Of a stretch of 64,000 nucleotides of DNA, positions 8,807-18,742 are shown in pieces. Each line of letters starts with the position of its first letter. The first letter of the stretch is position 1. The DNA comes from Streptomyces nodosus. Lineage in GTDB: Bacteria > Actinomycetota > Actinomycetes > Streptomycetales > Streptomycetaceae. Location of the stretch: contig NZ_CP023747.1 in NCBI RefSeq assembly GCF_008704995.1, positions 1,700,501 to 1,764,500 on the forward strand. The letters run 5' to 3'. The notes below the pieces were generated by a model. It saw only the letters and a program-made list of their open reading frames with translations, made no database searches and had not been told where the DNA came from. The translations under genes and the position numbers were made by a program.

Positions 8807-9831
8807 AACCCTTGCTCCGTCCTGTCGTACAGCCCGTCCAGAACCCCGTCCGGAGCGTCGTACGCCGCGAGCGCCTCGGCAGCCGCCCGGCGGGCGCTGT
8901 CCGCCAGGTCACTCGGCGACACGATCCGGCCGTCGCCCCCCAGTCGCAGCGCCAGCCGTCGCAGCGACGCCGGATCAGGGGTCCGCAAGGTGATACGCAG
9001 CCCACCGTCCGGCAACTCAATCGCACTGTCGTGCGGGTAGTACTCGGCGACCCAGCGGCCCCCGGGAGCGACCTCCACGACCACCTCCGGGTCCTCCGCG
9101 GCCGGCTGCACCAGCGCCTCGGACAGGTCCCGCAGCTCGACCTCGGGCGGCGCCGACGCCTCGTCCAGGATCCGGATCTCGGCGACCCGGTCCAGCCGGA
9201 AGGTGCGGCGCGCCTCGGAGCGGCGGCACCAGGCCTCCACATAGGTGTGGCCCACGCTCACCAGCCGGATCGGGTCGATCTCGCGCTCGGTGACCTCGTC
9301 ACGGGCCGGCGAGTAGTAGCGGATCCACAGCCGGCGGCGCTCGGAGATGGCCCGGTCGACATCCGCGAAGACCCCGCCCTCGGACTCGAAGGTCACCGAG
9401 AGCCGGGAGCTGGCACCCGCGGCCTCCCCGGCCGCGGTCTCCACCTTGGCGGTGGCCCGCAGCAGCGCCTGCCGGTCGCTCTCCCGCAGACCCGGCAGGG
9501 TGGCCACCGCCCGCGCGGCCACCAGCAGCGCCGTCGCCTCGTCCGCGGCGAGCCGCAGCGGCTCGGCCGCCTCCGCACCGAGGGCGGCCGGATTGTGCCA
9601 CCAGATGCGCTCACCGTCGGTGTCGATGTCCAGCAGATCGCCGCCGCGGAAACTGGTGCCGCACATGGGCAGCACATCGAGGTCCGAGACCAGTTCGTCC
9701 TCGGTGATCCCGAAGGCCCGGGCGACGTCCTCGATCCGGGCACCGGGCCGCTCCCGCAGATAGGTCACCAGGGAGAGCATCCGCCGGGTCTGGTCGATGG
9801 CGTTCGCCGGCCTGACCGCCTTGCCTGCCAC
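8803..9831 (-). CDS. pafC: WYL-domain transcription regulator PafC
   Basis: A 342-residue regulator with an N-terminal winged helix (QTRRMLSLVTYLRERPGARI), a WYL domain in the middle and a C-terminal WCX-like extension. In mycobacteria PafB and PafC form a heterodimer that activates the LexA-independent DNA-damage response; the same role is likely here. The frame stays open for 52 codons upstream into pafB. The GTG at 9829-9831 has a GGGGGAGGGG ribosome site and lies 17 bp after the pafB stop, so I chose it. Confidence 0.9.
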   Translation of the reverse strand: MAGKAVRPANAIDQTRRMLSLVTYLRERPGARIEDVARAFGITEDELVSDLDVLPMCGTSFRGGDLLDIDTDGERIWWHNPAALGAEAAEPLRLAADEATALLVAARAVATLPGLRESDRQALLRATAKVETAAGEAAGASSRLSVTFESEGGVFADVDRAISERRRLWIRYYSPARDEVTEREIDPIRLVSVGHTYVEAWCRRSEARRTFRLDRVAEIRILDEASAPPEVELRDLSEALVQPAAEDPEVVVEVAPGGRWVAEYYPHDSAIELPDGGLRITLRTPDPASLRRLALRLGGDGRIVSPSDLADSARRAAAEALAAYDAPDGVLDGLYDRTEQGL

Positions 9832-9848
9832 TGTCGTGCCCCTCCCCC

Positions 9849-10826
9849 TCAGCCCTTGGCCACGGCACGCAGCCGGTCCACCACATCGGCCCGCAGCTCC
9901 GCCGGCTCCAGGACCACGACATCGGGCCCGAACTCGACCAGCCAGGCGTCGAGGCCCCGCCCGTACGGAATCTCCAACTCGTCCCACCCGCCACCGAGTT
10001 CCCGCACCGCGGTGGCCTTCGCCCGAAGGGGGTACCCCGCGCCCGTACGCAACCGGATCCGCGCCGAACGGTCGGCGCTCTCCCCCGCCCAGCTCGCCAC
10101 GGTCTCACGGACGGTGACCACATCGGGCACCTCGGCGGTGAAGCCGCCGCCACGGCCGCGCACCTTGCCGGTGATCCGGGACAGCCGGAAGACCCGCTCG
10201 GCCTTTCGGTCACGGTCCCAGCCCGCCAGATACCAGTGGCCGCGCCAGCACTCCAGCGCCCAGGGCTCCACATGACGCGGCCCGGGATGCGCCGCATTGG
10301 CCTTGCGGTAGTCGAACACCACGGGACGGCGGTCACGGCAGGCCAGCATCAGCGGCTCGAAGGCCGCCTCATGGACCGGAATGCGCGGCTCCAGGGCGCC
10401 ATGGGCCCCGTACGGGTCCACGTCCTCGGGCAGCCCGGCGGCCCGCAGCTTCTGCAGGGCACCGCTCGCGGCACCGGCGAGCCGGGCCTGCTGCCACACC
10501 TTGGCCGCCAGACCCAGCGCGGCGGCCTCCTCGGCGTCCAGGGTGATCGGCGGAAGACGGTTGCTGTCACGGCGGGCGAGATAGCCGATCTCGCCGTCCA
10601 TGTTCTCCACGGTCTCGATGACCAGACCCAGCTCGCGCAGATCGTCCTTGTCGCGCTCGAACATACGGTTGAAGGAGTCATCGGCGCCCGCCGCGCCCCG
10701 GTCCGACCCGAAGGCCTCCCGGTACGCCTCGATGGACTCGCGCAGCTCACGCTTGCTGAGCGGCCGCCGCGTCCCGAGCAGACACAGCGCCAGATTCATC
10801 AGCCGCTCGGCCTTGGCAATGGCCAT
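9849..10826 (-). CDS. pafB: WYL-domain transcription regulator PafB
   Basis: A 325-residue paralogue of PafC, beginning MAIAKAERLMNLALCLL, with a winged-helix N-terminus, WYL domain and WCX-like end. It is the first gene of the pafB-pafC-zinc ribbon-membrane protein unit. The ATG at 10824-10826 has a GAAGGG ribosome site; an in-frame start seven codons upstream is less well placed. The Pup ligase gene pafA is only two genes upstream, an arrangement shared with mycobacteria. Confidence 0.9.
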   Translation of the reverse strand: MAIAKAERLMNLALCLLGTRRPLSKRELRESIEAYREAFGSDRGAAGADDSFNRMFERDKDDLRELGLVIETVENMDGEIGYLARRDSNRLPPITLDAEEAAALGLAAKVWQQARLAGAASGALQKLRAAGLPEDVDPYGAHGALEPRIPVHEAAFEPLMLACRDRRPVVFDYRKANAAHPGPRHVEPWALECWRGHWYLAGWDRDRKAERVFRLSRITGKVRGRGGGFTAEVPDVVTVRETVASWAGESADRSARIRLRTGAGYPLRAKATAVRELGGGWDELEIPYGRGLDAWLVEFGPDVVVLEPAELRADVVDRLRAVAKG

Positions 10827-10899
10827 CGACGCCCTTCGCCTCCCCATGGTGCTTACGATCGACGACCGTACCCCTCACGGCAGCCGGGACAAAAGCGGA

Positions 10900-10927
10900 G
10901 GGCCCATGCCCGCACAGGCATGGGCCC
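10900..10927 (-). terminator. Terminator hairpin between the FKBP gene and pafB
   Basis: A perfect 11-bp stem (GGGCCCATGCC and its complement) with a six-base loop lies about 100 bp beyond the FKBP stop and 73 bp upstream of pafB. It separates the isomerase genes from the pafBC unit. Confidence 0.7.
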
Positions 10928-11027
10928 CGGCCGATCGTTTCCGATCGGATCCCTGGTCACCCTCGGACGACACCGCCCTCGGACGGTCCCGGGTCACCCC
11001 GGAACCGGACCCGCCACCGGGAGACGA

Positions 11028-11399
11028 TCAGACCGCGACCAGGTCGCAGACGAAGATCAGCGTCTCGCCGGGCTTGATCCGGCCGCCCGCGCCACGGTCG
11101 CCGTAGGCGAGGTGCGGCGGAATGGTCAGCTGGCGGCGGCCACCGACCTTCATGCCCTGCACACCCTGGTCCCAGCCCTGGATGACCTGGCCCGCGCCCA
11201 GCGGGAACCGCAGCGGCGTGCCACGGTTCCAGGAGGCGTCGAACTCCTCACCCGTGGAGAAGGCCACCCCCACATAGTGGACGGACACCACGTCGCCCGC
11301 CTTGGCCTCCGGGCCGTCCCCCTCCCAGATGTCCTTGATCTCAAGGTCGGCCGGCGGCTCGCCGCCCGGGAAGTCGATCTCCGGCTTCTCGATGCTCAC
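11028..11399 (-). CDS. Cytoplasmic FKBP-type peptidyl-prolyl isomerase
   Basis: A 123-residue single-domain FKBP. The active-site pattern is clear: VHYVGVAFSTGEEFDAS, FPLGAGQVIQGWDQGVQGM and IPPHLAYGDRGAGG. It has no signal peptide, so it acts in the cytoplasm as a prolyl isomerase or chaperone. It starts at GTG with an AGGAG ribosome site. It is 71 bp downstream of a second, exported FKBP gene on the same strand. Confidence 0.93.
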   Translation of the reverse strand: MSIEKPEIDFPGGEPPADLEIKDIWEGDGPEAKAGDVVSVHYVGVAFSTGEEFDASWNRGTPLRFPLGAGQVIQGWDQGVQGMKVGGRRQLTIPPHLAYGDRGAGGRIKPGETLIFVCDLVAV

Positions 11400-11470
11400 G
11401 TCAAAAGCTCCTGCTGTTCCTGTCGATGCCTGTGCGACAACTCAGAACACTCTCCCATATCCGCACGGCC

Positions 11471-12475
11471 TCACATCTTCGCCAGGATGTCCACCGAGAA
11501 GACCAGTGTGGAGTCCTTCTTGATGATGCTGCCCGCGGGCGGGTTGTCGCCGTACCCCAGCTTCGGCGGCACCACGACCAGCACCCGGCTGCCCACCTTC
11601 TTGCCCGTCAGCCCCTGCGCCCAGCCCTTGACGACCTGCTGCAAGGAGAACGAGGCGAGCTGACCCCGGCCATAGGTGGAGTCGAACTCCTTGCCGGTGT
11701 CCCACAGCACACCCTTGTACTGCACCAGCACCGTGTTGTCCGCCGCGACCTTCGGACCGTTGCCCTCGATCACATAGTTCGCCACCAGACCCGCCGGAGG
11801 CTTGCCGTGCGGCACATCGATCGACGGAGCCTTCGCACCGGTCTCGGTGCCCACCTTCGGCAGCGCCGCGTCGTTCTGCGCGACCGCCTTGCCCTCGGCG
11901 GAACTCTTCGCGTTGAACGTGTTCTCGACATCCACCACGAACACCAGCGTGTCGGTGCCCTTGATACCCGCCCGCGAGTTGCCCTGCGGGCCGTAACCCC
12001 AGGTCGGAGGCACCGCCATCAACAGCCGGCTGCCCACCTTCTTCCCCGGCAGGGCATACCGCCAGCCGTCGATGATGCTGCCCTGGGACAGCTGGATCAG
12101 CAGCGGCGTCTTCCGGTCGTAGGAATTGTCGAACACCTTCCCCGTGCCCCAGACCTGACCCAGATAGTGCGCCTGCACGAAGTCGTTCTCCGCCACCGTG
12201 CGGCCACCGCCCGCGATCACCGTCTTGACCGCCAGGTCCTTCGACGGAGTACCCGAGCCCTTGGCCACGGTCGGCTTCTCACCGAACTTGGTGCCCGCGG
12301 TGATGGCCGGCAACGGCCCCTCCACGATCTTCGGCGACGGAGCGGCGGAGGGAGCCGAGGCGGGCGGGGAAGGAGTCTTGGTGGCCCCGCCCGAGCTGGA
12401 CCCGCCGTCGCCGCATCCGGCGATCGTGACCAGCCCGGCGGGCAGAGCGGCAAAGAGAAGGGAGCGTCGGCGCAC
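11471..12475 (-). CDS. Lipoprotein with two FKBP domains
   Basis: A 334-residue exported prolyl isomerase. The signal peptide starts MRRRSLLFAALPAGLVTIAGC, with the lipobox IAGC and a Ser/Thr/Pro-rich linker after the Cys. Two FKBP modules follow, around residues 80-190 and 210-334; the second keeps the full FKBP core and the first is more diverged. It probably helps fold secreted proteins at the membrane surface. The GTG at 12473-12475 has a GAGG ribosome site. A GTG ten codons upstream lacks one and would bury the signal peptide. Confidence 0.88.
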   Translation of the reverse strand: MRRRSLLFAALPAGLVTIAGCGDGGSSSGGATKTPSPPASAPSAAPSPKIVEGPLPAITAGTKFGEKPTVAKGSGTPSKDLAVKTVIAGGGRTVAENDFVQAHYLGQVWGTGKVFDNSYDRKTPLLIQLSQGSIIDGWRYALPGKKVGSRLLMAVPPTWGYGPQGNSRAGIKGTDTLVFVVDVENTFNAKSSAEGKAVAQNDAALPKVGTETGAKAPSIDVPHGKPPAGLVANYVIEGNGPKVAADNTVLVQYKGVLWDTGKEFDSTYGRGQLASFSLQQVVKGWAQGLTGKKVGSRVLVVVPPKLGYGDNPPAGSIIKKDSTLVFSVDILAKM

Positions 12476-12600
12476 GGTGGGGGCCTCGTATCGGTCGATC
12501 TTCACTGATGGCGTGCGCGCAACTCTACGGCGTGAGGAGGGCGCCGTACGGAAACGTACGGCGCCCGCGTTGCGCTCCCGCACAGAACGGGAACACCTGC

Positions 12601-13962
12601 TCACATTCCGGCGATCAGCTTCTCCACCCGGTCATCGACCGATCGGAACGGGTCCTTGCACAACACCGTGCGCTGCGCCTGGTCGTTCAGCTTCAGATGC
12701 ACCCAGTCGACCGTGAAATCACGGCGCTGCTCCTGCGCCCGCCGGATGAAATCACCCCGCAACCGGGCCCGAGTGGTCTGCGGCGGAACCGACTTGCCCT
12801 CGAAAATCTTCAAGTCGTCACAGACCCGGGTGGCTTGCCCCTTCTTCTCCAGCAGGTAGTAGAGACCACGACGACGATGGATGTCGTGGTACGCGAGATC
12901 TATCTGCGCGACCCGCGGATGCGACATCGTCATGTTGTGCTTGGCCCGGTACCGCTCGATGAGCTGGTACTTCATCACCCAGTCGATCTCGGTGCCGATC
13001 CGGTCCAGATCCTCCGCCTCGATCGCGTCCAGCGTGCGGCCCCACAGCTCCAGGACCCGCTCCACGGTGCCCGTACGGATCCCACGGCGCTCGCAGAAGT
13101 CCACGGCCTTCTCGTAGTACTCCCGCTGCACCTCCAGAGCGGAGGCCTCACGACCGCTCGCCAGACGCACCCGGCGCCGGCCCGTGATGTCATGGCTGAC
13201 CTCACGGATCGCCCGGATCGGGTTCTCCAGGGTCAGATCACGCATCACCGTGCCCGCCTCGATCATGCGCAGCACCAGATCCGTGGCCCCGACCTTGAGC
13301 AGCATCGTGGTCTCGGACATGTTCGAATCGCCGACGATGACATGCAGCCGGCGGTACCGCTCGGCGTCCGCGTGCGGCTCGTCCCTGGTGTTGATGATCG
13401 GCCGGGACCGCGTCGTCGCCGAGCTGACACCCTCCCAGATGTGCTCGGCACGCTGACTCACGCAGTACACCGCACCACGCGGGGTCTGCAGCACCTTGCC
13501 GGCACCGCACAGCAGCTGCCGGGTCACCAGGAACGGGATCAGGATGTCCGCGAGCCGGGAGAACTCCCCGTGCCGCGCCACCAGATAGTTCTCGTGGCAG
13601 CCGTAGGAATTTCCCGCCGAATCGGTGTTGTTCTTGAACAGATAGACATCACCCGCGATCCCCTCCTCATGCAGACGGCGCTCGGCATCGACGAGGAGAC
13701 CCTCGAGAATACGCTCGCCGGCCTTGTCGTGGGTGACCAGTTCGATCACATTGTCACACTCGGGTGTTGCATATTCCGGATGTGAGCCCACGTCGAGATA
13801 CAGACGAGCACCGTTCCGCAGAAAGACATTGCTGCTGCGGCCCCATGACACGACACGGCGGAAGAGGTACCGCGCCACCTCGTCAGGCGACAGACGGCGC
13901 TGTCCCCTGAACGTGCACGTGACGCCGTACTCGTTCTCCAGCCCGAAAATGCGGCGGTCCAT
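12601..13962 (-). CDS. pafA: Pup-protein ligase PafA
   Basis: A 453-residue carboxylate-amine ligase that attaches the C-terminal glutamate of Pup to lysines of target proteins. The N-terminal [15 protein letters not shown] carries the glutamate used for Mg-ATP binding, and [18 protein letters not shown] is the conserved PafA/Dop segment. Its length and start match the family. Gln at the end of Pup must first be deamidated by Dop. The gene starts 9 bp after the MFS gene but has no ribosome site. Instead TAATGT lies six bases before the ATG, so it may be transcribed as a leaderless mRNA. Confidence 0.97.
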   Translation of the reverse strand: MDRRIFGLENEYGVTCTFRGQRRLSPDEVARYLFRRVVSWGRSSNVFLRNGARLYLDVGSHPEYATPECDNVIELVTHDKAGERILEGLLVDAERRLHEEGIAGDVYLFKNNTDSAGNSYGCHENYLVARHGEFSRLADILIPFLVTRQLLCGAGKVLQTPRGAVYCVSQRAEHIWEGVSSATTRSRPIINTRDEPHADAERYRRLHVIVGDSNMSETTMLLKVGATDLVLRMIEAGTVMRDLTLENPIRAIREVSHDITGRRRVRLASGREASALEVQREYYEKAVDFCERRGIRTGTVERVLELWGRTLDAIEAEDLDRIGTEIDWVMKYQLIERYRAKHNMTMSHPRVAQIDLAYHDIHRRRGLYYLLEKKGQATRVCDDLKIFEGKSVPPQTTRARLRGDFIRRAQEQRRDFTVDWVHLKLNDQAQRTVLCKDPFRSVDDRVEKLIAGM

Positions 13963-13971
13963 GACTGAACA

Positions 13972-15231
13972 TTACGCCCGATCCCCCGAGCTGAAACGGG
14001 GTTCGACAGCCCGGTTCGGATCATTTTCCGACGACACGGCCACCCGCCCGCGCCCCACAGGAGCCGCCAGGACCCGTCCCGTCGCCAGCAACACCAGCAA
14101 AGACACCACCGCCGCGGCACCCGGCACACCGAAACCCCACCGGGCACCGCCCGCCTGGACCACCGGACCCGCAAGCCCCGTACCCACCGACGCCCCCACC
14201 GTGAACGTCGTCACCAGCCAGGAGAACGCCTCCGTGACCGTACCGCCCGGCGCATGCCGGTCCACCAGCACGAACGCGACCGCGATACACGGCGCCAGAA
14301 ACACCCCCGCGACCCCCGTCAGCACCGTCATGGCCACCGCACCCGGCACCAGCGTCAACGGCACATAACACACCGCCAGAAACCCCACCAGCATCCGCAG
14401 TCGCCGCTCCGGCGCGCCCGGCCACCGCCGCGCCCCGTACACCGACCCACCGACCAGCGCCCCCAGACCCAGCGCCGCCATCAGCCGGCCGTACACCGCG
14501 TCACCGCCATGGCCGTCCGCATACGACACCGCCGCGACCGTGATCGAGCCCAGCGCCACCCCCACGAACAGAAACGCCCCCAGCAACGCCAGCAGCCCCG
14601 GCGAACGCAGCGCACCCAGCCAGTGCGCCTCCCGCGGCGCCGAACGCCACGCCCGCGACGGCGGCGAGACGACCACGGACAGCGCGCCCAGCACACCGAG
14701 GACATTGACCACGACCAGCGCGGCCCCGGCCGACCACAGCGACACGCACAACGTCACCAGCAGCGGGCCCAGGGTGAACATCACCTCCTGCGCCACCGCG
14801 TCCATCGCATACGCCGTCTGCACCTGCTCCTCCCGGCGCAGCACCGAGGGCCACAGGGCCCGCAGACCGCCCTCCAGCGGCGGCGTGAACAGCCCCGCCA
14901 CCACCACGGCGGCACAGGCCCCGGCGAACACCTCCACGCCCGTCAGCGCGAACACCGTCATGGCCAACGCTGACACCAGCGCCGCAGGCAACTGGACCCT
15001 CGGCTGACCGTAGAGATCCACCAGCCGGCCCAGCAGCGGCTGACCCACCGCATTGGCCACCCCGTACACCGCGGCCAGCACACCGGCCAGGCTGTAGGAG
15101 CCGCCCTCCGCCCGTACGAACAGCACCACGGCGATCGCCGCCGTGGCGTTCGGCAGCCGCCCCACCAGCGTCCCGGCGAGCAGGCGCGCGGCATGTCTCG
15201 TCCTGAGGATCTCCACGTATCCCGCGGCCAT
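13972..15231 (-). CDS. Major facilitator superfamily transporter
   Basis: A 419-residue membrane protein with about 12 transmembrane helices and the MFS pattern GRLVDLYGQPRVQ in the loop after helix 2. It looks like a drug- or metabolite-exporting MFS protein; the substrate cannot be read from the sequence. It is divergent from a LacI-family regulator across a 106-bp region with repeated operator-like sites, so it is probably controlled by that regulator. It lies directly upstream of pafA on the same strand. Confidence 0.88.
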   Translation of the reverse strand: MAAGYVEILRTRHAARLLAGTLVGRLPNATAAIAVVLFVRAEGGSYSLAGVLAAVYGVANAVGQPLLGRLVDLYGQPRVQLPAALVSALAMTVFALTGVEVFAGACAAVVVAGLFTPPLEGGLRALWPSVLRREEQVQTAYAMDAVAQEVMFTLGPLLVTLCVSLWSAGAALVVVNVLGVLGALSVVVSPPSRAWRSAPREAHWLGALRSPGLLALLGAFLFVGVALGSITVAAVSYADGHGGDAVYGRLMAALGLGALVGGSVYGARRWPGAPERRLRMLVGFLAVCYVPLTLVPGAVAMTVLTGVAGVFLAPCIAVAFVLVDRHAPGGTVTEAFSWLVTTFTVGASVGTGLAGPVVQAGGARWGFGVPGAAAVVSLLVLLATGRVLAAPVGRGRVAVSSENDPNRAVEPRFSSGDRA

Positions 15232-15258
15232 GCCCCACCTTTTCCATGACCCCGACCA

Positions 15259-15296
15259 CCGGGGTTTTACGTATAACGTCCGGGGTCATACGTACC
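15259..15296. promoter_or_regulatory. Two direct-repeat operator sites between the MFS and LacI genes
   Basis: The sequence CCGGGGTNNTACGTA occurs at 15259 and again at 15280, exactly 21 bp (two helical turns) apart on the same face of the DNA. The arms ACGT..ACGT also form small palindromes. The position between divergent genes suggests that the LacI-family protein binds here to control both. Confidence 0.55.
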
Positions 15297-15337
15297 ATGT
15301 GCGCTGACCGCGAGTCCAGACGAAGGAGCAGGCGACC

Positions 15338-16351
15338 GTGGCACCAGGCAGCACGCGACCCACCAGCCGCGACGTCGCCCGCACCGCCGGCGTCTCCCAG
15401 GCCGCCGTCTCCCTGGTCCTCGGCGACAAATGGCGCGGCCGCGTCTCCCCCACCACCGCCGAACGCGTCCGCCGGGCCGCACAGGAACTCGGCTACCGCC
15501 CCAACCTCGCCGCACGCAACCTACGCCTGGGACGCACCCGCACCGTCCTCCTCGTCGTCCCCGCCCTCACCACCGAATTCTTCGCCGGCGTCTACACCGG
15601 CGCCGCCCGCATCGCCGCCGCCCACGGCTTCGGCGTCGTCCTCTACCCCTCCCCCGAAGGCGTCGGCCCCGCCAAGGACCCCTTCCACTCCGCCCGGGCC
15701 GCCCTCGACGGCGTCATCGCCTCCTCCATGGCCGCCGACGCCCTCACCGCCATCCGCGGCGACCAACTCCCCCTCGTCATGCTCGACAGCGACCCCCACG
15801 GCAGCCTCGGCGCCGCCACCGTCAACCTCGACATCGCCGACGGCGCCCGACAGGTCGCCCACCACCTGCTCGCCCTCGGCCACCGCCACCTCCTCCACCT
15901 CGCCGCCGACATCCCCTCCTGGACCTTCCGGGTCCGCGCCCAGGAACTCGCCACCCACATCGGCGCCCTCCCCGACACCACCCTGAGCACCGCCCACGCC
16001 CCCATCTCCATCGACGACGCCCGCACCGCCACCGAAACCGCCCTCCGCGCCCCAGGACCCCGCCCCACCGCCGTGATCTGCGACGACGACAAACTCGCCG
16101 CCGGCGCCTACAAAGCCGCCCGACGCCTCGGACTCCGCATCCCCGAGGACCTCTCCATCACCGGCCTCGACGACCTCGCCCTCGCCACCGCCCTCGACCC
16201 CGAACTCACCACCGTCCGCCTCGACGCGGAACTCTTCGGCGAACGCGGCATGCACGCCCTCCTCGCCGTCCTGGAAGGCCGGACACCCGAACAGGGCGAC
16301 ATCCCCGTGGAACTCGTCGTACGAGGCTCCACGGCACCCCCCGGCACCTGA
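15338..16351 (+). CDS. LacI-family transcription regulator
   Basis: A 337-residue repressor-type protein. The helix-turn-helix is at about residues 9-30 (SRDVARTAGVSQAAVSLVLG), followed by the hinge helix ending LGYRPNLAARNLR and a periplasmic-binding-protein-like effector domain. The ligand is unknown; the adjacent MFS gene suggests it senses the exported compound. It is convergent with prcA, from which a hairpin separates it. Its codon use shows a very strong C preference at third positions. Confidence 0.9.
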   Translation: MAPGSTRPTSRDVARTAGVSQAAVSLVLGDKWRGRVSPTTAERVRRAAQELGYRPNLAARNLRLGRTRTVLLVVPALTTEFFAGVYTGAARIAAAHGFGVVLYPSPEGVGPAKDPFHSARAALDGVIASSMAADALTAIRGDQLPLVMLDSDPHGSLGAATVNLDIADGARQVAHHLLALGHRHLLHLAADIPSWTFRVRAQELATHIGALPDTTLSTAHAPISIDDARTATETALRAPGPRPTAVICDDDKLAAGAYKAARRLGLRIPEDLSITGLDDLALATALDPELTTVRLDAELFGERGMHALLAVLEGRTPEQGDIPVELVVRGSTAPPGT

Positions 16352-16369
16352 ACACCCGCACAACACAGC

Positions 16370-16397
16370 GCGCCCCGACCACAAGCGGTCGGGGCGC
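16370..16397. terminator. Bidirectional terminator between the LacI gene and prcA
   Basis: A perfect 11-bp stem (GCGCCCCGACC and its complement) with a six-base loop lies between the convergent ends of the LacI gene and prcA. Confidence 0.72.
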
Positions 16398-16484
16398 ACC
16401 CAGCACAACAGCACTGCGGACCGGACGACACCGGGACAAGGCGACGCGCGCCTCGCCCCACGGCACGAACGGCCGGACGAACGG

Positions 16485-17246
16485 TCACTCCTTGTCCTCG
16501 GACCCCTCGCCCTCCTCGTCCTCCGCCTCCGCAGCCGTCACCGCACCGTCCGCCGCCAGCAGACGGGACAACTGACGCCCCACGATCCGCTTGAACTTCC
16601 GCTTCTGCGGACGCGTACGGTCCAGCACCGCCACCTCGAGGCGCTCCGCCGGAATCTCCCGCTCACTGCCGTTGGTGTCACGGGACAGCGCCTGCACCGC
16701 CAACTTCAGCGCCTCCGCCAGACTCATCCCGTCACGATGACGCTGATCCAGGAAACCGCTGATCTGCTCGGCATTACCACCGACCGCCACCGAACCGTGC
16801 TCGTCCACGATCGATCCGTCATGCGGCAGACGGTAGATCTGATCGCCGTCAGGGGTCACCCCCACCTCGGCGACCACCAGCTCCACCTCGTACGGCTTCT
16901 CCGCCGCACTCGAGAAGATCGTGCCCAGCGTCTGCGCATACACGTTCGCCAGACCCCGAGCCGTCACATCATCACGGTCATAGGTGTAACCCCGCAGATC
17001 CGCGTAGCGCACACCACCGATCCGGAGATTCTCGTACTCGTTGTACTTACCGGCCGCCGCAAAACCGATCCGGTCATAGATCTCGCTGAACTTGTGCAAC
17101 GCACGGGACGGGTTCTCACCGACGAACACGATGCCGTCGGCATACTGCATCACGACCAGACTGCGGCCGCGCGCGATGCCCTTACGGGCGTACTCCGCCC
17201 GGTCGGCCATGGCCTGCTGGGGGGAGACATAGAACGGCGTCGACAC
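16485..17246 (-). CDS. prcA: 20S proteasome alpha subunit
   Basis: A 253-residue alpha-type proteasome subunit, starting at GTG with the conserved [21 protein letters not shown]. It forms the outer gated rings of the 20S core, where Arc docks. It has no catalytic threonine, as expected. The C-terminal ~25 residues are acidic ([13 protein letters not shown]). It is 61 bp downstream of prcB in the same operon and ends next to the hairpin at 16370-16397. Confidence 0.97.
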   Translation of the reverse strand: MSTPFYVSPQQAMADRAEYARKGIARGRSLVVMQYADGIVFVGENPSRALHKFSEIYDRIGFAAAGKYNEYENLRIGGVRYADLRGYTYDRDDVTARGLANVYAQTLGTIFSSAAEKPYEVELVVAEVGVTPDGDQIYRLPHDGSIVDEHGSVAVGGNAEQISGFLDQRHRDGMSLAEALKLAVQALSRDTNGSEREIPAERLEVAVLDRTRPQKRKFKRIVGRQLSRLLAADGAVTAAEAEDEEGEGSEDKE

Positions 17247-17307
17247 CGGTTACCCATCCCTTTCTGTCGAAGTCACTGGATCACCTTGGAAAGAACCGCA
17301 CCCGGCC

Positions 17308-18153
17308 TCAGAGCAGAGCGGCCCTCGGACCGTCGGGCTGCTCCAGACGCCGCTCCAGCACCGAACGGGCGACACCGGCCGCCTCGTCCTCGGTCAGCCG
17401 GCGGAAACCGTCCTCATTGATCACGGTGACGATCGGATAGATCCGGCGGGCGACATCGGGACCACCGGTCGCCGAGTCGTCGTCTGCCGCGTCGTACAGG
17501 GCCTGCACCACCAGGGTCGTCGCCTGCTCCTCGGTCAGATCCTCCCGGAAGAGCTTCTTCATGGCGCCACGCGCGAAGATCGAACCGGAGCCCGTGGCCG
17601 CGAAACCGTGCTCCTCGGAACGGCCGCCCGTGACGTCGTAGGAGAAGATACGGCCCCGGTCACGGTCCACGTCATAACCGGCGAAGAGCGGCACCACCGC
17701 CAGACCCTGCATGGCCATGCCGAGGTTGGAACGGATCATGGTGGACAGACGGTTCGCCTTGCCCTCCAGGGACAGCTGCGCCCCCTCGACCTTCTCGAAG
17801 TGCTCCAGCTCCAGCTGGAACAGCTTCACCATCTCCACGGCCAGACCGGCGGTACCGGCGATGCCCACCGCCGAGTACTCGTCCGCCGGGAACACCTTTT
17901 CGATGTCCCGCTGCGCGATCACATTGCCCATCGTGGCCCGCCGGTCACCCGCGAGCACGACGCCCCCCGGGAACGTCGTGGCCACGATCGTGGTGCCGTG
18001 CGGGGCCTCGATCACGCCCTGCGTCGGAGGCAGCTGCCGGTTGCCGGGCAACAGCTGGGGCTGGTGGTGGGAGAGAAAATCCATGAACGAAGAGGACCCG
18101 GGCGTCAGGAAGGCAGCTGGTAGACGCCCGGTGCTACGAGTGTTGGCTTCCAC
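17308..18153 (-). CDS. prcB: 20S proteasome beta subunit
   Basis: A 281-residue proteolytic subunit. A propeptide of about 53 residues precedes [13 protein letters not shown]; self-cleavage exposes the catalytic N-terminal Thr. The GTG at 18151-18153 has a GGAAGGAAACG ribosome site, and the protein then begins [18 protein letters not shown], as in other Streptomyces. The start and ribosome site lie inside the 3' end of the upstream HNH nuclease gene, so translation of the two is likely coupled. Confidence 0.97.
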   Translation of the reverse strand: MEANTRSTGRLPAAFLTPGSSSFMDFLSHHQPQLLPGNRQLPPTQGVIEAPHGTTIVATTFPGGVVLAGDRRATMGNVIAQRDIEKVFPADEYSAVGIAGTAGLAVEMVKLFQLELEHFEKVEGAQLSLEGKANRLSTMIRSNLGMAMQGLAVVPLFAGYDVDRDRGRIFSYDVTGGRSEEHGFAATGSGSIFARGAMKKLFREDLTEEQATTLVVQALYDAADDDSATGGPDVARRIYPIVTVINEDGFRRLTEDEAAGVARSVLERRLEQPDGPRAALL

Positions 18154-18680
18154 ACGTTTCCTTCCAGGTAGTCGGCCACCCGCCGAGCAGCGCCGGGGTC
18201 GTCTCCCAACTTGCCGATGGCCGAATTGCAGTTGAAGCACAGTACGCCACGGACCCTACCCGTCTCATGGCAGTGATCCACCTGAGTGGCAGGAGCCGAC
18301 AGACAGACGCAGCAGACGCCGCCCTGGGAAGCGATCATCTCGTCACGCTCGGCCTCGGTCATGCCGTACTGACGTTTCAGGTGCCCTGCCCTGCCCTTGG
18401 CCGCACGGCAGACTTTGCAGCTCGTCGAGAGGCCGTCGGAAGCCGTGGCGTTGCGATGCCATTCACTGTGCGGCTTGACCTCGCCGCAACTCCGACAGAA
18501 CTTGTGTCCCTCGGGCGTCTCCACCCGTGGTCTCACGTTCTTTCCCTTCGCCAGCTGCCGGGCCTGGTGGTACGTCGCCCAGCACTCCCGGCAGTAGGCC
18601 TGCAACCCGTCACGGGCCGCCTTGTTGCTGGCGAAGGCTGCTCGCGGCTTGGACTCCTTGCACCGCGAGCAACGCTTCAC
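18105..18680 (-). CDS. HNH/endonuclease VII-like zinc protein in the proteasome operon
   Basis: A 191-residue Cys-rich protein. Two zinc-knuckle-like modules (CSRC...CREC and CRSC...CKVC) precede a C-terminal nuclease core CCVC...[17 protein letters not shown], the pattern of the recombination endonuclease VII/HNH family. The GTG at 18678-18680 has a GGAGGG ribosome site. The 3' end overlaps prcB by 49 bp, and pup ends 62 bp upstream. I recall an endonuclease VII-like gene at the same place in S. coelicolor (SCO1645), so it is probably a resident of the operon and not a recent arrival. Its substrate and any link to pupylation are unknown. Confidence 0.85.
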   Translation of the reverse strand: MKRCSRCKESKPRAAFASNKAARDGLQAYCRECWATYHQARQLAKGKNVRPRVETPEGHKFCRSCGEVKPHSEWHRNATASDGLSTSCKVCRAAKGRAGHLKRQYGMTEAERDEMIASQGGVCCVCLSAPATQVDHCHETGRVRGVLCFNCNSAIGKLGDDPGAARRVADYLEGNVWKPTLVAPGVYQLPS

Positions 18681-18742
18681 CGCCAACCCTCCACCCACTC
18701 GCACCCCCACCCTCGAACCTTGAATTCGAAGGAAAAATGCGC

